From: Thiobacillus sp. UBA6918
GTDB taxonomy: Bacteria > Pseudomonadota > Gammaproteobacteria > Burkholderiales > Thiobacillaceae
Length of the DNA: 9,942 nucleotides
Assembly: GCA_002450925.1 (NCBI GenBank)
Contig: DKAU01000105.1
Span: forward strand, 1 to 9,942
Direction of reading: 5' to 3'
In this document: one piece after another, positions 7,514-9,942 of the stretch
Layout of the letters: every line of letters starts with the position of its first letter
Position numbering within the stretch: the stretch's first letter is position 1
Program-made: the position numbers and the translations under genes
Notes under the pieces: model-generated
Seen by the model: only the letters and a program-made list of their open reading frames with translations
What the model was told of the DNA's origin: nothing
Databases searched by the model: none

Positions 7514-8791
7514 TTATGCCTCCTTGGGTACTTCTGAAAACAGGACATACCTGTCACGCCCTTGCTGTTTTGCAGCATACAAGGCCTTGTCGGCCGAGAA
7601 GTAGATAGATTGCTTTGTGTTTCTTTCGGCTCCATATTCGGCGATACCGGAGCTGACTGTTATGGAAATGTTTTGACCACCAAAATTGAACACATGCGAC
7701 TTTATTTTTTTCAGCAGTTGTCGCACGAGTTTCTCGGCCTGTTGTTCGTCACTGTGATACAGGAGGATGGCAAACTCGTCCCCCCCTAGCCGGGCAGGCG
7801 AGTCGGAGCGGCGTACAGTGTCTTTCAGGAAAGCCCCAATTTGTTGCAGCACTTCGTCCCCTGCAGCGTGGCCATGGTTGTCGTTGATTTCCTTGAAATT
7901 GTCTATGTCGATCAGTACCAGGGACAGCCGCTCCTTGTACCTTTCAGCCTGGGAAAGCATCTGTTCAAACACCTCGTCAAACTGGCGGCGGTTTGGCAGT
8001 TTGGTCAGCCAGTCAGTTGTGGCCATGGAGCTAAGCATTTCCAGAGCGTTTTCCAGTTCATCTGTTCTGGCGATCAGCTCGATATTCTTGTTTCTCAGCG
8101 CCTGGTCGGCCAGATCAATCTTGGTGTTCAACTTGTCATAATTCTCGGCGAGCTGCTCATTCAGCTTGTTGAAGACATTGATCAGGCGACCAATTTCATC
8201 AGAACTGGTGACTTCAATCTCCTTGGCAACATATGGCTCCCCCTTGTTTATCGTTGCTTCCATTGTCTCGGATAGGCTGTGAATCCGGCTGACAATGCCG
8301 CGGGAAACAAAAATATAAACAATGACGCCCAGGATCAGCCCCAAGAAGATCTGTTCAACAACGATTCGTGCATAGAGTTCCTCGATCGCCATCTCCAGCT
8401 GATCTGTCGAGACATCAACGGCGACTGATCCGATCACTGCCCCATCAAAGACGATGGGTGCCTTGAATCGGCGATATTGTTTTGTTGTATTGACCACGGC
8501 CTGGCTCATGGTGCGGCCGTTCTTGTTAAGGATGGTTACGCCCATCACGTTGGGCTGATCGGCAACGTTTCTTGCGAGTATTTCCAGGTTGCCATAGTCG
8601 TACCCTACGACCAGGCTGGCAGCACCAGCGGCTGTGGTGTTGGCCATGTTTTGGCCGGTATTGCTCATCAATTTGCTTAGCTGGCTACGTTCGTTTTGAA
8701 CGCGAGCGAAACCAACGGCAACCGATGTAGCGATGGCGCCGGCAGCAACATAAACGATGAGTTTGGCGCTTAAACCCCAGCCTTGCGCCAC
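7514..8791 (-). CDS. Membrane-anchored diguanylate cyclase (periplasmic sensor-HAMP-GGDEF)
   Basis: Makes the second messenger c-di-GMP from two GTP. The 425-residue protein has a first membrane helix (about 11-29), a periplasmic region (about 30-143) with no motif I can name confidently, a second helix (about 145-162) and a HAMP linker (about 163-215). A probable coiled coil follows (about 205-255), then a C-terminal GGDEF domain (about 257-420). The catalytic parts look intact: TDWLTKLPNRRQF (259-271), metal-binding D295 in LIDIDNFK, N303 and D312, and GGDEF at 336-340. RRSD at 327-330 sits at the right distance to be the product-inhibition I-site (RxxD). The start is GTG 8791 with AAGGAGG (8796-8802) only 4 nt upstream; an out-of-frame ATG at 8793 opens just 7 codons. 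It is the promoter-proximal gene of a two-gene operon with the solute-binding protein, which may act as its periplasmic input. Confidence 0.93.
   Translation of the reverse strand: MAQGWGLSAKLIVYVAAGAIATSVAVGFARVQNERSQLSKLMSNTGQNMANTTAAGAASLVVGYDYGNLEILARNVADQPNVMGVTILNKNGRTMSQAVVNTTKQYRRFKAPIVFDGAVIGSVAVDVSTDQLEMAIEELYARIVVEQIFLGLILGVIVYIFVSRGIVSRIHSLSETMEATINKGEPYVAKEIEVTSSDEIGRLINVFNKLNEQLAENYDKLNTKIDLADQALRNKNIELIARTDELENALEMLSSMATTDWLTKLPNRRQFDEVFEQMLSQAERYKERLSLVLIDIDNFKEINDNHGHAAGDEVLQQIGAFLKDTVRRSDSPARLGGDEFAILLYHSDEQQAEKLVRQLLKKIKSHVFNFGGQNISITVSSGIAEYGAERNTKQSIYFSADKALYAAKQQGRDRYVLFSEVPKEA
7519..7525 (-). promoter_or_regulatory. Ribosome binding site of the solute-binding-protein gene
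   Basis: AAGGAGG lies inside the last codons of the cyclase gene, 5 nt before its ATG at 7513. The cyclase stop TAA (7514-7516) sits between them. This strong site, with a TAA-ATG junction and no gap, indicates that the two proteins are made together by termination-reinitiation. Confidence 0.8.
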
Positions 8792-8928
8792 ATGGCCTCC
8801 TTCTGATTTATTGGTTGTAGGTGAACTTTTTAATGGTAGCTTTCATATTACGTACCACTTGAAACTGAATTTAATAGTTAAAAAGTGTTGTGATCAAAGA
8901 AACAAGCCCACAAAGTCATTATGGTCAA

Positions 8929-8958
8929 TTGTTGGCATATATCTCAAATTCCTAATGT
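8929..8958 (+). promoter_or_regulatory. Possible sigma70 promoter for the Mut7-C gene
   Basis: TTGTTG (8929-8934) and TAATGT (8953-8958) are 18 nt apart, which loosely resembles a -35/-10 pair. An overlapping TTGGCA (8932-8937) gives a shorter 15-nt spacing to the same -10. Both matches are imperfect, and AT-rich DNA yields such matches by chance. Confidence 0.2.
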
Positions 8959-8993
8959 GTAAACAGGCTTTATTGTTTTGTTTTACCAAAAAA

Positions 8994-9009
8994 CTCACAG
9001 GTTTGTGAG
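8994..9009 (+). promoter_or_regulatory. Small inverted repeat just before the Mut7-C gene start
   Basis: CTCACA (8994-8999) and TGTGAG (9004-9009) form a perfect 6-bp stem with a GGTT loop. The 3' arm contains the only Shine-Dalgarno-like bases (GTGAG, 11 nt before the ATG at 9021), so the folded RNA could hide them. It could equally be a small operator or chance. Confidence 0.3.
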
Positions 9010-9020
9010 AATTCCTTTGC

Positions 9021-9776
9021 ATGGTTACTGCCACTTTCCGTTTTTATGAGGAGCTGAACGATTTTTTGCCTCCCTCCAGGAGAAAAAAGGAGTTCTCCTG
9101 CTTGTGTGCGCAGGCAGCCACAACCAAGCACATGATCGAGGCACTGGGAATTCCTCATACTGAAGTGGAGTTTGTTTTGGTAAATGGCGAATCGGTCGGG
9201 TTTGATCGTATGCTGGAAGAGGGCGATAGGGTGTCCGTATACCCAAGGTTCGTATCTGTGGATGTATCTCCGCTGATCCGGGTGAGGGAATATCCCCTCG
9301 GAAATCCTCGTTTCATTGCGGATGCCCATCTTGGCGGATTGGCAAAGATGTTGCGCATGATGGGATTTGACACCCTATACGACAACAACTTTCATGACGA
9401 TGAGATCGTGGCCCTCGCAGGAAAGGAAGGGCGCATTGTGCTGTCGCGTGACAGAGAGTTGATGAAACGACGCAACGTGACACAAGGGTGTTATCTCCAT
9501 GCGCAGAAAGCCGCTCAGCAATTGCGGGAAATTGTAGAACGCCTGGACCTAGCGACAAGTGCCCGGCCTTTTACCTTATGTCTACACTGCAATGCGCCAT
9601 TGCATCCGGTAGACAAGGCGAGCGTCCTTCATCAGCTCCCGCCGAAGGTGCGTGAACACTATGACCGGTTTAGTACTTGTGACGTTTGTGGGCGCGTATA
9701 TTGGGAAGGTTCGCACTGGCAGAATATGCGCCAGATTCTGGATGGACTGATTCCGAACCATGGATTTGCTTCCTAA
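9021..9776 (+). CDS. Ubiquitin-like / Mut7-C RNase domain protein with zinc ribbon
   Basis: Two-domain protein of 251 residues. Residues 1 to about 80 look like the ubiquitin/ThiS-type beta-grasp domain found in front of bacterial Mut7-C proteins (VTATFRFYEELNDFLPP at the start, then a FVLVNGESV strand and an EEGDRVSVYPRF turn). It lacks a terminal Gly-Gly, so it is not an obvious sulfur carrier. Residues about 95-245 match the Mut7-C domain, a PIN-like predicted RNase: FIADAHLGGLAKMLRMMGFD (98-117) with acidic D101, and VLSRDREL (140-147) with D144. A four-cysteine zinc ribbon follows, with C187-x2-C190 and C220-x2-C223. The protein is probably a cytoplasmic RNA-binding or RNA-cleaving factor, but substrates and role are not established for bacterial members. 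The ATG at 9021 has only a weak GTGAG ribosome site. The gene stands alone between a divergent operon and a tRNA. Confidence 0.85.
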   Translation: MVTATFRFYEELNDFLPPSRRKKEFSCLCAQAATTKHMIEALGIPHTEVEFVLVNGESVGFDRMLEEGDRVSVYPRFVSVDVSPLIRVREYPLGNPRFIADAHLGGLAKMLRMMGFDTLYDNNFHDDEIVALAGKEGRIVLSRDRELMKRRNVTQGCYLHAQKAAQQLREIVERLDLATSARPFTLCLHCNAPLHPVDKASVLHQLPPKVREHYDRFSTCDVCGRVYWEGSHWQNMRQILDGLIPNHGFAS

Positions 9777-9809
9777 AATGCATCCCTCCCTGTGCCAGGA
9801 CATTCATAA

Positions 9810-9830
9810 CAATTGAAACAGTTGGTTTTT
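9810..9830 (+). terminator. Weak rho-independent terminator candidate after the Mut7-C gene
   Basis: CAATT (9810-9814) can pair with AGTTG (9820-9824), including one G-U pair, around a 5-nt loop. A run of five T follows at 9826-9830. The stem is short and AT-rich. Its position between the Mut7-C stop and the tRNA promoter is sensible, but the structure alone is poor evidence. Confidence 0.3.
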
Positions 9831-9842
9831 GCTCCATCCTGC

Positions 9843-9872
9843 TTGCGGCTAATGGGGCATAACCGCTACAAT
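9843..9872 (+). promoter_or_regulatory. Promoter of the tRNA-Val gene with GC-rich discriminator
   Basis: TACAAT (9867-9872) is a good -10 box. TTGCGG (9843-9848), 18 nt upstream, is a partial -35. Transcription should start near 9879, about 5 nt before the mature tRNA. The bases right after the -10 are GCGCGC (9873-9878), the GC-rich discriminator typical of stable-RNA promoters that ppGpp represses. Confidence 0.6.
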
Positions 9873-9883
9873 GCGCGCTCTGC

Positions 9884-9942
9884 AGGCGCGTAGCTCAGCT
9901 GGTTAGAGCACCACCTTGACATGGTGGGGGTCGTTGGTTCGA
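9884..9942 (+). tRNA. tRNA-Val (GAC), 3' end cut by window edge
   Basis: The cloverleaf can be traced up to the T loop. The acceptor 5' strand is AGGCGCG (9884-9890), followed by TA and the D arm with GCTC (9893-9896) and GAGC. The anticodon stem is CCACC (9911-9915) with GGTGG (9923-9927), around the loop TTGACAT. The anticodon is GAC at 9918-9920, which reads valine GUC/GUU codons. The variable loop is 5 nt, and the T-stem 5' strand GTTGG (9933-9937) leads into TTCGA, where the window stops. The 3' half of the T arm, the 3' acceptor strand and CCA are missing only because of the edge. Confidence 0.95.

Larger units (their letters stand above)
8792..9020. other. AT-rich divergent intergenic region
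   Basis: This 229-bp spacer separates the cyclase operon (leftward) from the Mut7-C gene (rightward) and should hold both promoters. It is clearly richer in A and T than the flanking genes. The cyclase ribosome site AAGGAGG (8796-8802) marks its left edge. An open frame crosses it, but it starts inside the cyclase gene on the other strand and has no ribosome site or recognisable protein, so I call no gene. No convincing leftward promoter stands out. Confidence 0.7.

Noticed and set aside
8932..8958. Sigma54-type promoter starting at TTGGCAT
   Set aside because: The matching downstream GC element is absent at the required spacing, so it fails the -24/-12 pattern.
8757..9008. 83-residue + strand open frame crossing the divergent spacer
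   Set aside because: It begins inside the cyclase gene on the opposite strand, has no ribosome site, and shows no recognisable protein features.
9884..9942. tRNA gene as an integration site for a mobile element
   Set aside because: tRNA genes are frequent integration targets, but no integrase gene or repeat of the tRNA 3' end is visible, and the tRNA 3' end lies outside the window.
1..9942. CRISPR array, insertion sequence or defence island
   Set aside because: I found no spaced direct repeats, transposase motifs, terminal inverted repeats or defence-type domains. The genes form a coherent chromosomal set.

Overview
The window looks like a Gram-negative, probably betaproteobacterial, chromosome segment. 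The order Nitrosomonadales is a guess from general protein character, not a database result. The supporting evidence is a Lol lipoprotein-sorting ABC transporter, a synthetase-only RelA, a competence channel ComEC, and dense, overlapping gene packing. I see no insertion sequence, phage gene, CRISPR array or rRNA. Apart from one AT-rich spacer the composition looks even.

Left block (1-6659, all + strand): the 3' end of a YjbQ-family gene, then a tightly packed run of lolC-type permease, lolD ATPase, comEC and relA. lolC/lolD overlap by 8 nt, lolD/comEC by 11 nt, and comEC/relA are 6 nt apart. This is very likely one transcription unit joining lipoprotein export, DNA uptake and the stringent-response alarmone synthetase. 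Only one Lol permease gene is present, suggesting a LolF-like homodimeric transporter or a lolE gene elsewhere.

Middle block (6674-8791, - strand): a two-gene operon made of a membrane-anchored GGDEF diguanylate cyclase followed directly (TAA then ATG, no gap) by an exported PhnD-like solute-binding protein. No permease or ATPase partner is adjacent. This looks like a periplasmic ligand sensor feeding c-di-GMP synthesis and is the most interesting module here. It converges on relA, with a strong hairpin at the junction whose loop holds the relA stop codon.

Right block (8792-9942): an AT-rich divergent spacer of about 230 bp, then a + strand gene for a ubiquitin-like/Mut7-C RNase fusion protein with a zinc ribbon. 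After that come a weak terminator candidate, a promoter with a GC-rich discriminator, and a tRNA-Val(GAC) gene cut by the window edge.

Most of the window is conserved housekeeping or accessory-core content. The poorly described parts are the cyclase/solute-binding-protein pair and the Ub-Mut7-C gene.
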